From the NCBI GenBank assembly GCA_947174785.1, contig CAMWKG010000005.1, positions 1-64,000 of the forward strand: a DNA stretch of 64,000 nucleotides, in the 5' to 3' direction. The translations under genes were made by a program, and so were the position numbers. This stretch comes from an uncultured Mollicutes bacterium. GTDB taxonomy: Bacteria; Bacillota_I; Bacilli_A; Acholeplasmatales; Anaeroplasmataceae. Shown here in pieces: positions 44,501-51,568 of this stretch. Below the pieces are notes generated by a model, which saw only the letters and a list, made by a program, of their open reading frames with translations, ran no database searches and was not told the DNA's origin. Numbering within the stretch: the stretch's first letter is position 1; the number at the start of each line of letters is the position of its first letter.

Positions 44501-45682
44501 ATGATAAAACGAGAACATTATATCAAGGAAGTAAGAGAGTTTTATGATTCAAATTTAATTAAAATTATAACTGGTATTCGTAGAAGTGGTAAATCTGTTA
44601 TTTTGGGACAAATTAAGGCAGAGATTCAGCAAAAGAGTGATAATGTGATTTATTTGAATTTTGAGAATAAATCTACACAGTTAAGTATACCAAATGCAAA
44701 TTCTATTATTGAATATGTGCGCCAAGAAAGAAAAGAAGGGCCTTGCTATGTATTTTTGGATGAATTACAAGTGATAGATGATTGGGCTGAGGCTTGTAAG
44801 ACACTTCGATTAGAAAATTGTTCTTTATTTATAACTGGATCAAATTCAAAATTGTTATCAAGCGAATTTGCCAAGCAATTAAGTGGAAGATTTGTTGCAT
44901 TCAGAGTTCGACCTTTTGTTTATAAAGAAATTATAGAGTATTCAAAAGAGTTGGGTATTGAGACGACTATAATGGACTATTTAATATATGGTGGGTTTCC
45001 CAACAGATTTGAATTTGGAACAAAAGAGGCACAGATTAAGTATTTAAATGATTTAGATGAAACAATTGTAATTAATGATTTAATCACAAGATACAAAATT
45101 AAGAAAACAGAATTATTTAAGCGATTGGTAAACTTTGTTTTGAAATCCAACAGTAGAATTTTCTCTGCTAAGTCTATTTATGATTATGTGAATAAGAATA
45201 TTATGAATTGCTCAATTAACACAATTATGAAATATTTAGATCATTTAAAAGAAGCATATGTGATTGATACAATCAATCAATATTCAACGAAAGTAAAAAG
45301 AGAGTTAGAGTTTTATGTGAAAATTTATAATGCAGACGTTGCATTAAACTCTATACGTTGTTTAGATAATCGATTTGATTTAACACATAATCTAGAAAAT
45401 ATCATTTATAATGAGCTTCTTTATATGGGTTACAAGGTTAATGTCTTCGATAATAATGGCAAAGAAATCGACTTCATAGCTAGTAAAGGAAATATGAAAT
45501 ATTTGGTGCAGGTGGCATATAGTGTTGCTGAAGAAAAAGCATATAATAGAGAATTTGAGGCATTCCATAATTTAGATAATTCAATGCAAAAAATTCTCAT
45601 AACAAATGATGAAATTGATTATTCTACAAGTATAGTAAGACATATCAAGTTAAAAGACTTTCTTTTAATGAATAGTTTATAA
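44501..45682 (+). CDS. AAA_14/DUF4143-family ATPase
   Basis: A 393-residue protein. The P-loop TGIRRSGKSVIL (K31), Walker B CYVFLDELQVI and a conserved arginine-containing sensor (GSNSKLLSSEFAKQLSGR) form an AAA_14 domain. A DUF4143 domain follows (about 190-390), ending with a possible nuclease-like core (GYKVNVFDNNGKEIDFIA). These ATPases are widespread, variably inherited and of unknown function; the DUF4143 core resembles archaeal HJC-like PD-(D/E)XK folds. The start is a clean ATG after AGGTGA. Transcription is from the promoter within the tandem operator repeats. Confidence 0.85.
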   Translation: MIKREHYIKEVREFYDSNLIKIITGIRRSGKSVILGQIKAEIQQKSDNVIYLNFENKSTQLSIPNANSIIEYVRQERKEGPCYVFLDELQVIDDWAEACKTLRLENCSLFITGSNSKLLSSEFAKQLSGRFVAFRVRPFVYKEIIEYSKELGIETTIMDYLIYGGFPNRFEFGTKEAQIKYLNDLDETIVINDLITRYKIKKTELFKRLVNFVLKSNSRIFSAKSIYDYVNKNIMNCSINTIMKYLDHLKEAYVIDTINQYSTKVKRELEFYVKIYNADVALNSIRCLDNRFDLTHNLENIIYNELLYMGYKVNVFDNNGKEIDFIASKGNMKYLVQVAYSVAEEKAYNREFEAFHNLDNSMQKILITNDEIDYSTSIVRHIKLKDFLLMNSL

Positions 45683-45705
45683 TATTAATATATTCCTTTT
45701 TTGAA

Positions 45706-45738
45706 AATCATCGGTTGTTTGATCGGTGATTTTTTTAT
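45706..45738 (+). terminator. Terminator after the AAA_14 ATPase
   Basis: AATCATCGG...CGGTGATT stem around a short loop, followed by seven Ts. Confidence 0.75.
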
Positions 45739-45819
45739 TCATTAAAGTATCTTTTCCTTACTTAATAACAATAAGTGGTCAATTCAAAATTAATACACAT
45801 TTTATCAGCAGGCTAGTAG

Positions 45820-45993
45820 AATAGTAGGTTGTTCCTCTATGGAGGCTTAAAAGGATTTCTATATGGTGGTGTATCTGAAGATGCCAAAAGTCTAATTTAT
45901 TACGTGTATGACTCCTCACAGGAAGTCTATATAAAGAAGCAAGCACTCATCAATTTTGATGGAATGCAGGACAATGTGATTGTCTTATTTTAG
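45820..45993 (+). pseudogene. Prophage-derived ORF fragment without a start codon
   Basis: A frame open from after the stop at 45817 to the TAG at 45991. It reads NSRLFLYGGLKGFLYGGVSE and ends QDNVIVLF. It has no plausible start and no upstream coding sequence. The short FLYGG repeat and its position before lysis genes suggest the tail of a phage structural or baseplate gene. The remainder of 45683-46004 shows no other signal besides the terminator. Confidence 0.45.
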
Positions 45994-46004
45994 GAGGTTA
46001 GAAA

Positions 46005-46328
46005 ATGGAAGCAACTATCGTATTATCTATTATCAGCGTTCTTGGAACAGTATCATCCATTGTCTTTGCATTCCTAGCTTATAAGAGAAATGCAAAGACA
46101 GACAACAAGCAGGAAGGCAAGAACGAAGGAGTCTTAATTAGTGATGTAGGATATATCAAATCTTCTATTGACCGTATTGAAAAGAATATGGACAAGCTGG
46201 AAGATAGATATAATCAATTATCAATGCAGCTGTCTAAGACAGAAGAAAGTGTGGCACAAGCTCACAAACGTATTACAGAACATATCAACGATAAAACAAA
46301 GCATAAAGGAGGCAACAATCGTGAATGA
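46005..46328 (+). CDS. Phage-type membrane/coiled-coil protein (XhlA-like)
   Basis: A 107-residue protein with one N-terminal membrane segment (IVLSIISVLGTVSSIVFAFLAY) and a coiled coil (SSIDRIEKNMDKLEDRYNQL). The pattern resembles haemolysin XhlA-type proteins of prophage lysis modules, although such proteins usually have the coiled coil first. AGGAGG precedes it. It overlaps the holin gene by 8 bp. Confidence 0.6.
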   Translation: MEATIVLSIISVLGTVSSIVFAFLAYKRNAKTDNKQEGKNEGVLISDVGYIKSSIDRIEKNMDKLEDRYNQLSMQLSKTEESVAQAHKRITEHINDKTKHKGGNNRE

Positions 46329-46698
46329 TATTTTATTAAACGTGCTTAGTGTGGTATTTACGGTTTTCATTATTCCGTTAATCACTATGCTTGGAACAAA
46401 GGTAATTTCTTGGATAAATTCCAAGATTAAAAATGAGAAGATGGCAGGTCTTTTGACACAGGCCACAGAGGCGGTCATAAACGCCGTACGTTCGGTTTTT
46501 CAGACCTATGTTGAACAGTTAAAGGCTGATGGAACATTCGGCGAAGAAAAGCAAAGAAACGCCCTTTTAAAAGCTAAGGACTTAGCTTTAAGCCAAATGA
46601 CAGATGAGGTCAAAACATTTATTCAAATCAATTATGGTGACCTACAGCAATGGCTTACCACCTCAATAGAAGCAACAATAAATAAACTTAAAAACTAG
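46321..46698 (+). CDS. Phage holin, LLH-type
   Basis: A 125-residue protein: one membrane segment (LNVLSVVFTVFIIPLITMLG) followed by a basic and alanine-rich helical part (LLTQATEAVINAVRSVFQ, LKAKDLALSQM), matching the LLH family of phage holins. GTG 46321 has AAAGGAGG upstream. Holins open the membrane for endolysin; no endolysin gene follows, so this is a leftover lysis module. Confidence 0.75.
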   Translation: MNDILLNVLSVVFTVFIIPLITMLGTKVISWINSKIKNEKMAGLLTQATEAVINAVRSVFQTYVEQLKADGTFGEEKQRNALLKAKDLALSQMTDEVKTFIQINYGDLQQWLTTSIEATINKLKN

Positions 46699-46700
46699 TA

Positions 46701-46746
46701 AAAACTCCACTTGTTAGAAATGATCTAATGAGTGGAGTTTTTTTTG
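46701..46746 (+). terminator. Terminator after the holin gene
   Basis: AAAACTCCACT (46701-46711) and AGTGGAGTTTT (46731-46741), an 11-bp stem with a T run. Confidence 0.85.
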
Positions 46747-47065
46747 TTTTTTGCCTCGATTTTATATTTAAAATGGTATCCTTTTACTAGGGCAGAGGGG
46801 ATTTGAACTGCCCATTTTCAGTCGATTTTCATTATAATTGGTATTACTTCAGTACGCCTAACCTTTTTTGAAGGTATTATTTCAGTACGCTTAAGACATT
46901 AGGCAAGAGGGGATTTTGATTTACCTTCTTGTATTTTTTTGATACTCTAAATTAGTGCTATTTACTTGTAAATTTAATGTCATTTTTATTCCAAAAAAAT
47001 TGTAATCCTTGACATTACAACGAGATTAGATTTATAATAATGCTAAAGTTAGGGTAGGTGATATT
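46747..47065. repeat. Non-coding stretch with short tandem-like repeats and the Rrf2 promoter
   Basis: A 22-bp unit GGTATTACTTCAGTACGCCT(AA) occurs at 46840-46861 and, with two mismatches, at 46873-46894. A second element, GGCAGAGGGGATTTGAA (46791-46807), recurs as a variant at 46902-46919. The second resembles the complement of a tRNA 3' end and could be a former attachment site. No ORF was found. The end of the region holds the Rrf2 promoter and operator (separate entry). Confidence 0.5.
47000..47038 (+). promoter_or_regulatory. rrf2 promoter with operator TTGTAAT-N7-ATTACAA
   Basis: TTGACA (47009-47014), 18 bp, TATAAT (47033-47038). The perfect inverted repeat TTGTAAT (47000-47006) and ATTACAA (47014-47020) straddles the -35. 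The same repeat occurs twice upstream of the cupin gene, so it is very likely the Rrf2 binding site. Confidence 0.8.
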
Positions 47066-47491
47066 ATGCAAATTACATCTAAATTTACAGTGGCCATTCA
47101 CACTTTACTTGCAATACATACTTTTGGAAAAGAGTTCAAGACGACATCAGAATTTATCGCTTCGAGTGTAAACGTAAACCCTGTAGTAATCAGAAGAACG
47201 CTTCAAAGTTTAAAAAAAGCTGGATTAGTAGAAGTAAAATCAGGTAGTGGTGGGGCTATCATCACAAGAGACATAAAAGGTATTACACTATATGACATAT
47301 ATGTGGCTATGGAATGCTTAGAAGGTGGACTGTTCCATTTCCATGAAAATCCAAATCCTAAATGTCCTGTAGGGAAAAATATTCATTCTGTTTTAGATGT
47401 ACATCTATTGAATGCCCAAACTGCTATGGAAAAGGAACTTGAGAAAGTAACACTTGCAGATATAGTAGATCATTTGAATGATTTAATATAA
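47066..47491 (+). CDS. Rrf2-family transcriptional regulator
   Basis: A 141-residue winged-helix protein. It begins with the Rrf2 opening (FTVAIHTLLAIHTFGKEFKT), then the recognition region VNPVVIRRTLQSLKKAGLV and wing VKSGSGGAIITRDI. The effector loop has HENPNPKCPVGKNIH with one cysteine and another in MECLEGG, not the three-Cys FeS set of IscR. It is closer to YwnA-type redox or thiol sensors. It is likely autoregulated through the operator over its own -35 and also regulates the cupin gene. Confidence 0.85.
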   Translation: MQITSKFTVAIHTLLAIHTFGKEFKTTSEFIASSVNVNPVVIRRTLQSLKKAGLVEVKSGSGGAIITRDIKGITLYDIYVAMECLEGGLFHFHENPNPKCPVGKNIHSVLDVHLLNAQTAMEKELEKVTLADIVDHLNDLI

Positions 47492-47493
47492 AT

Positions 47494-47523
47494 TGCTCAG
47501 AAATGAGCATTTTTGTTTTTTTA
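47494..47523 (+). terminator. Terminator after rrf2
   Basis: TGCTCA (47494-47499), GAAA tetraloop, TGAGCA (47504-47509), followed by T-rich sequence. Confidence 0.8.
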
Positions 47524-47533
47524 AAAAAATACG

Positions 47534-47596
47534 TTGTAACTATTGACATTACAACTTGTTTGGTGTATATTATGGTTGTAATGATAAAGATTACAA
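47534..47596 (+). promoter_or_regulatory. Cupin promoter with two Rrf2 operators
   Basis: TTGACA (47543-47548), 17 bp, TATATT (47566-47571). Operator 1, TTGTAAC-N7-ATTACAA (47534-47554), overlaps the -35; operator 2, a perfect TTGTAAT-N7-ATTACAA (47576-47596), covers the transcription start. Double occupancy would block initiation. Confidence 0.8.
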
Positions 47597-47621
47597 CAAA
47601 AAAGAAAAGAGAGGATTTTAT

Positions 47622-47975
47622 ATGACAAATTTTAGTAAATGTAATGTAAGCTTTGAAGGAAGAGTTGAACTTCATGACAAATTATCACTAACAGGAGCAG
47701 AGGTAAGCTTTAATGTGCTACCAGCAGGAACGAGTGTTCCATTCGTTCATGCACATAAGGAGAATGAGGAAATTTATATTGTTTTAGAAGGAAATGGCAC
47801 TGCTGTAATTGATAATCAGTCTATCCTTCTAACTAAAGGAGATTGTTTACGTATATCTCCTTCAGCAAAGCGTCAATTTTTTGCTGGAAAAGAAAGTGCT
47901 ATTACTTATATCTGTATCCAGGTAAAAGAGAATTCTTTAACTCAATTTACAATGACTGATGGTATTGTAGAATAA
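47622..47975 (+). CDS. Cupin-domain protein
   Basis: A 117-residue single cupin. Motif 1 is PFVHAHKENEEIYIVLEG (two His and one Glu as metal ligands) and motif 2 is GDCLRISPSAKRQF, where the usual final His is replaced by Lys/Arg. It is probably a metal-binding sensor or isomerase-like protein. It is controlled by two Rrf2 operators and is followed by the macrodomain-sirtuin pair without a clear terminator, so the three may be one transcription unit. Confidence 0.8.
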   Translation: MTNFSKCNVSFEGRVELHDKLSLTGAEVSFNVLPAGTSVPFVHAHKENEEIYIVLEGNGTAVIDNQSILLTKGDCLRISPSAKRQFFAGKESAITYICIQVKENSLTQFTMTDGIVE

Positions 47976-48029
47976 TAGAAATACTGAAATAGTCAATTTT
48001 GAAGTGAAGGAGTAAAGGGGTGGTAAGAG

Positions 48030-48797
48030 ATGAATCAAGAGGAAAGAAGAATAAAGCTAATAGAAGATTTATTATTTGAACAAAACCAAAAAGTGAATAT
48101 TCCAAAAGATAAATCATCCCAAGAATTGCTTCTAAGAGGCTTAATGAATATTCGCATGCCTAGAAAGTTTAGCGAAATATTTATAAATACTCAAAACACC
48201 TATTTACAAGAACGCTTACAAGAAAAGGGAATTACGGATATAAACTGCTTAAATCCTATAAAGGATGATTTATATCTGTGGAGAGGCGATATCACAACTT
48301 TAAAATGTGATGCTATTGTGAATGCGGCAAACTCCCAAATGCTAGGATGTTTCATTCCAAATCATAGATGTATTGATAATGCTATACATACCTATGCTGG
48401 TATAGAATTAAGGGAAGAATGCTTCCAAATGATGAAGAAGCTAGGAAGAGAAGCTGAGGTAGGAGAAGCCTTTTTGACAAAGGCTTATAACTTACCTTCA
48501 AGGTATGTAATTCATACTGTAGGTCCTTTCGTATCATCATACCTAACAGAAGAGGACAAAAAGAATTTACAAAAATGCTATTTATCCTGTTTAAAGTTGG
48601 CAGAAGAGCATAGCTTAGATAGTATAGCATTTTGCTGCATCTCTACAGGAGAATTTCATTTTCCAAATGATGCTGCAGGTCAAATTGCAGTAGAAACGGT
48701 AAAGCAATACAAAGAAAAAACACAAAGCAAAATAAAAGTGATTTTTAATGTGTTTAAGGAGCTAGACTATGACATTTATAAAAGACTACTCAGCTGA
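48030..48797 (+). CDS. Zinc-dependent macrodomain protein (ADP-ribosyl hydrolase, SirTM-associated type)
   Basis: A 255-residue protein. The N-terminal helical extension (MNQEERRIKLIEDLLFEQNQ) precedes a macrodomain with LWRGDITTLKCDAIVNAANS, then GCFIPNHRCIDNAIHTYAG (Cys/His residues that bind Zn in this class), and later HTVGP and CISTGEFHFP for the phosphate loop. Members linked to class M sirtuins remove ADP-ribose from the sirtuin's target. It overlaps the sirtuin gene by 29 bp. Confidence 0.85.
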   Translation: MNQEERRIKLIEDLLFEQNQKVNIPKDKSSQELLLRGLMNIRMPRKFSEIFINTQNTYLQERLQEKGITDINCLNPIKDDLYLWRGDITTLKCDAIVNAANSQMLGCFIPNHRCIDNAIHTYAGIELREECFQMMKKLGREAEVGEAFLTKAYNLPSRYVIHTVGPFVSSYLTEEDKKNLQKCYLSCLKLAEEHSLDSIAFCCISTGEFHFPNDAAGQIAVETVKQYKEKTQSKIKVIFNVFKELDYDIYKRLLS

Positions 48798-49620
48798 GCT
48801 TGAAAAATTAAAAAAATCTATAGAGGAAGCAGAAGCCATCCTCATAGGTGCAGGGGCAGGACTTTCCACTTCTGCAGGCTTTACCTATTCAGGAAAGCGA
48901 TTTGAGGAGAACTTTAAGGATTTTATCGATAAGTACCACTTTACAGATATGTATAGTGGAGGATTTTATCCCTTTCCCTCTTTAGAGGAATTGTGGGCAT
49001 ATTGGTCTAGATATATTTATATTAATCGATATCAAGACCCTTTATATCCTGTTTATGAAGACTTATATCAGCTTATAAAGGATAAAAATTATTTTGTTAT
49101 TACTACGAATGTGGATCATTGTTTCCAAAAGGCAGGCTTTTCAAAAGAGCGTTTGTTTTATACACAAGGAGATTATGGCCTGTTCCAGTGTTCTACTCCA
49201 TGTCATAATAAAACCTATGATAATGAAGCTATAATAAAAGAAATGGTAGAACAACAATCCTTTTTAAGAATCCCTACTCGTCTTATTCCAAAGTGTCCAA
49301 TTTGTGGAAAGCCTATGACAACAAATTTACGCAAAGATGATGCATTTGTTCAGGATGATGGTTGGTATAAAGCACAGGAAAGATATCAATCCTTTTTAAA
49401 ACAAAATAAAAATAAAAAAGTATTGTTTTTGGAATTAGGTGTTGGAGGCAATACCCCTATAATCATCAAATATCCATTCTGGAAATATACTATGGATAAT
49501 CCAAAGGCAACCTATGCTTGTCTTAACCTAAATGAGGCAATAGCTCCCGATATGCTAAAAAGTCAATCTATTTGTATTAATGAAGATATAAAAAATGTAT
49601 TATCTCAATTAAAAAAGTAG
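48769..49620 (+). CDS. Class M sirtuin (SirTM), protein ADP-ribosyltransferase type
   Basis: A 283-residue sirtuin. The NAD loop GAGAGLSTSAGFTYSG is followed by TTNVDHCFQKAGF and FYTQGDYGLFQC, where canonical sirtuins have the catalytic His but this has Gln, a mark of the SirTM class. Zinc cysteines are in CSTPCH and CPICG, and the last part has ELGVGGNTP. In streptococci and staphylococci SirTM ADP-ribosylates lipoylated GcvH-L and works with a macrodomain partner in an oxidative-stress operon. No GcvH-L or LplA2 gene is in this window. The ATG lies inside the macrodomain gene after AAGGAG. Confidence 0.88.
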   Translation: MTFIKDYSAELEKLKKSIEEAEAILIGAGAGLSTSAGFTYSGKRFEENFKDFIDKYHFTDMYSGGFYPFPSLEELWAYWSRYIYINRYQDPLYPVYEDLYQLIKDKNYFVITTNVDHCFQKAGFSKERLFYTQGDYGLFQCSTPCHNKTYDNEAIIKEMVEQQSFLRIPTRLIPKCPICGKPMTTNLRKDDAFVQDDGWYKAQERYQSFLKQNKNKKVLFLELGVGGNTPIIIKYPFWKYTMDNPKATYACLNLNEAIAPDMLKSQSICINEDIKNVLSQLKK

Positions 49621-49654
49621 AATCAGCAGTTTATAAATTTATATTCTAAAAATA

Positions 49655-49698
49655 AAATCCCAGTGATTTTTCTTTATGAAAAAACTGGGATTTCTTTT
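49655..49698. terminator. Bidirectional terminator between the sirtuin and Thg1-like genes
   Basis: AAATCCCAGT (49655-49664) with ACTGGGATTT (49684-49693), followed by TCTTTTTT; it serves the convergent genes on both sides. Confidence 0.8.
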
Positions 49699-50448
49699 TT
49701 AGTGACTATTTACTTTTTCAAGCTGATTTGTGATTAAGCTTTCTAAAATAGGAAGATTATTAACGAATTCAAAGGATGGAATTTTCTTTTTTGGAGAATA
49801 AATCAAGCCGAAGCGATATTCTGGTGGCTGTTTATAATAAAAGACATTTTTCTTTTCTAATTCACTAATAATTTCAAAGGATTGAATGATATTTCTATCA
49901 ATATTATATTTATCGCGTAAAAGCTGTAAAAAATTACAGATTGCATAAGCTTGTCTTGAACAAAAATATTTGACAATTTTATCTTTTTCCACCTTCAATA
50001 TTCTTGCATCAAATAAGCTATCTCGCTTTAATTCTAGATTATTTTCTTTTGCTGTTTTATAAAACAAAACAGATAACTCACTAGCGTAAAGAGATAAAAT
50101 CTTTTCCACTCTTGCAGTAATCGAATTTTTACTTGAGGTTCCTTTAATGAGGATGGAGATTTCATCACTAAATGAATAAGCAAATATAATGTTGGGTTTC
50201 GTAGAACAAAAAGCTTTAAATATTGCCTTCATCGTTTTAAAAAAGATAGTATTGATAGAATGGTTTTCTTTTCTATAATCCTTTGTCATTCCTTTTCCAT
50301 CAAAACGTACAATATAATAGGACTCTTCTTCGAGTAATAAATTGAATTCTTTTTCTAGTTTTTTATAGGTAGCATAACGCTTATCAGCAGAAGGATATGT
50401 ATAATTGCTTATTTTTGGATACTTAATTTTTGACCTGAGCTTATTCAT
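49699..50448 (-). CDS. Thg1-like 3'-5' nucleotidyltransferase (second copy)
   Basis: A 249-residue paralogue of the cassette gene at 36819-37535. It has VRFDGKGMTK (D50), SFSDEISIL (D95-E96), LFDARI, SRQAYAI and PPEYRFGLIY, with the same residue numbers for the catalytic carboxylates. Long stretches are nearly identical to the other copy (NIIFAYSFSDEISILIKG). It also lacks the HINNLYN motif of eukaryotic Thg1. It stands alone between a bidirectional terminator and the XRE operon. It may be the chromosomal form from which the cassette copy derived, or the reverse. Confidence 0.75.
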   Translation of the reverse strand: MNKLRSKIKYPKISNYTYPSADKRYATYKKLEKEFNLLLEEESYYIVRFDGKGMTKDYRKENHSINTIFFKTMKAIFKAFCSTKPNIIFAYSFSDEISILIKGTSSKNSITARVEKILSLYASELSVLFYKTAKENNLELKRDSLFDARILKVEKDKIVKYFCSRQAYAICNFLQLLRDKYNIDRNIIQSFEIISELEKKNVFYYKQPPEYRFGLIYSPKKKIPSFEFVNNLPILESLITNQLEKVNSH

Positions 50449-50675
50449 CTTTTATTCTCCCTTGAATAAATGTAGTGATACTAGAAGTATATACCATATT
50501 GAGTTAAAAGAAAATAAAATTCATACAAATAATTACAAAAAAATGCACAAAATGCATATCCATTCAACCTATAGTTGTAAAAAAAACAACCAATACTCTA
50601 TAAAAACAACTTATAGTCGCTGTAAAATATGGTAAAATAGTTTTAGAATTAAAACAAAGAAGGAGGAAAACATAT

Positions 50676-51167
50676 ATGCAAGAAACATTTGGTACAAGAT
50701 TTCAAAGACTTAGAAAGAAATATAATATGACTCAGGAGGAAGTTGCTCAAAAGGTTAACATCAGCGCCCAGGCAGTATCCAAATGGGAAAATGATTTATC
50801 CGCACCAGATATTTCCATTTTGCCTGATTTGGCAGATTTGTTCCATATCAGCTTAGATGAATTATTAGGTAGAGAAATAACAAAAACAGAGATATTACCA
50901 AAGGAACAAAGAAAAAACATTGATGATATGCTATTTAAAATTAATGTGGATTCAGCTGAGGGAGATAGAGTTAGAGTTAAGCTACCTGTGTCTATTATAA
51001 AAATATGTCTTGAAAGTGGAGTAGCTATGCCAAGCATCAATGGGAAAGACATTTTAAATCAAATTGATTTTGAAAAGATCTTTGTTTTAGTTGAACAGGG
51101 TGTAATAGGAGAACTTATATCTGTTGATTCTGCTGATGGAGATAAGATAAGAGTTGTTGTAGAATAA
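50676..51167 (+). CDS. XRE-family regulator with a YvlB/LiaX-like C-terminal region
   Basis: A 163-residue protein. An N-terminal HTH (FQRLRKKYNMTQEEVAQKVN, SAQAVSKWENDLSAPD) is followed by a linker and a C-terminal part with the repeated phrase VDSAEGDRVRVKLP and VDSADGDKIRV. The same phrase occurs in the next small gene. The units resemble the short repeats of YvlB/LiaX-type envelope-stress proteins. AAGGAGG lies upstream. Direct repeats of the form CAACnTATAGT in the promoter region (around 50563 and 50608) may be its operators. Confidence 0.7.
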   Translation: MQETFGTRFQRLRKKYNMTQEEVAQKVNISAQAVSKWENDLSAPDISILPDLADLFHISLDELLGREITKTEILPKEQRKNIDDMLFKINVDSAEGDRVRVKLPVSIIKICLESGVAMPSINGKDILNQIDFEKIFVLVEQGVIGELISVDSADGDKIRVVVE

Positions 51168-51168
51168 T

Positions 51169-51411
51169 ATGAAGGTATCTATTTCAAGACCGCACTTAAA
51201 ATTATTTTTTTGGGTGCCGACATCAATGCTTCGTTGGAAATGGCTATGGAAAAAGATAGTCAGTTGTGCTGATTATATGGAATATGATGAAATTGTAGAG
51301 CTTTTACCATTTCTTTTGAAAGGATTGAAAGGCTATACGAGAAAACATGGACATTTTAATTTGGTTCAAGTAGAAGCAGCAGATGGAACAAAAGTGAAGA
51401 TTAAAGTGTAA
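51169..51411 (+). CDS. Small protein sharing the C-terminal repeat of the XRE regulator, 80 aa
   Basis: Not recognised in detail. The N terminus has a tryptophan-rich amphipathic stretch (LFFWVPTSMLRWKWLWKKI) that may touch the membrane. The C terminus (VQVEAADGTKVKIKV) has the same DSADGDKIRV-like unit as the upstream regulator. It starts one base after the regulator's stop, so the two are cotranslated. A terminator follows. Confidence 0.6.
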   Translation: MKVSISRPHLKLFFWVPTSMLRWKWLWKKIVSCADYMEYDEIVELLPFLLKGLKGYTRKHGHFNLVQVEAADGTKVKIKV

Positions 51412-51444
51412 TGGCTATGGATTATTTCTATAGCCATTTTCTCA
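51410..51444 (+). terminator. Terminator after the XRE operon
   Basis: AATGGCTAT (51410-51418) with ATAGCCATT (51430-51438), then a T-rich tract; the stem includes the stop codon. Confidence 0.8.
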
Positions 51445-51568
51445 TTTTAAAAACCATTCTTTAAAAGTTGTGTTTTTTTCTTTATATTTTGTAGAAAAAA
51501 TTGACTTGTTGACAATAATAATGATAAAATATCATTATATGAGTTTATTTTGTTTAGGAGGTTTTAAC

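Noticed and set aside
46791-46807. Possible tRNA gene on the minus strand (complement of a GTTCAAATCCCC T-loop)
   Set aside because: Only the T-loop-like part is recognisable; no matching acceptor or anticodon stem is present.
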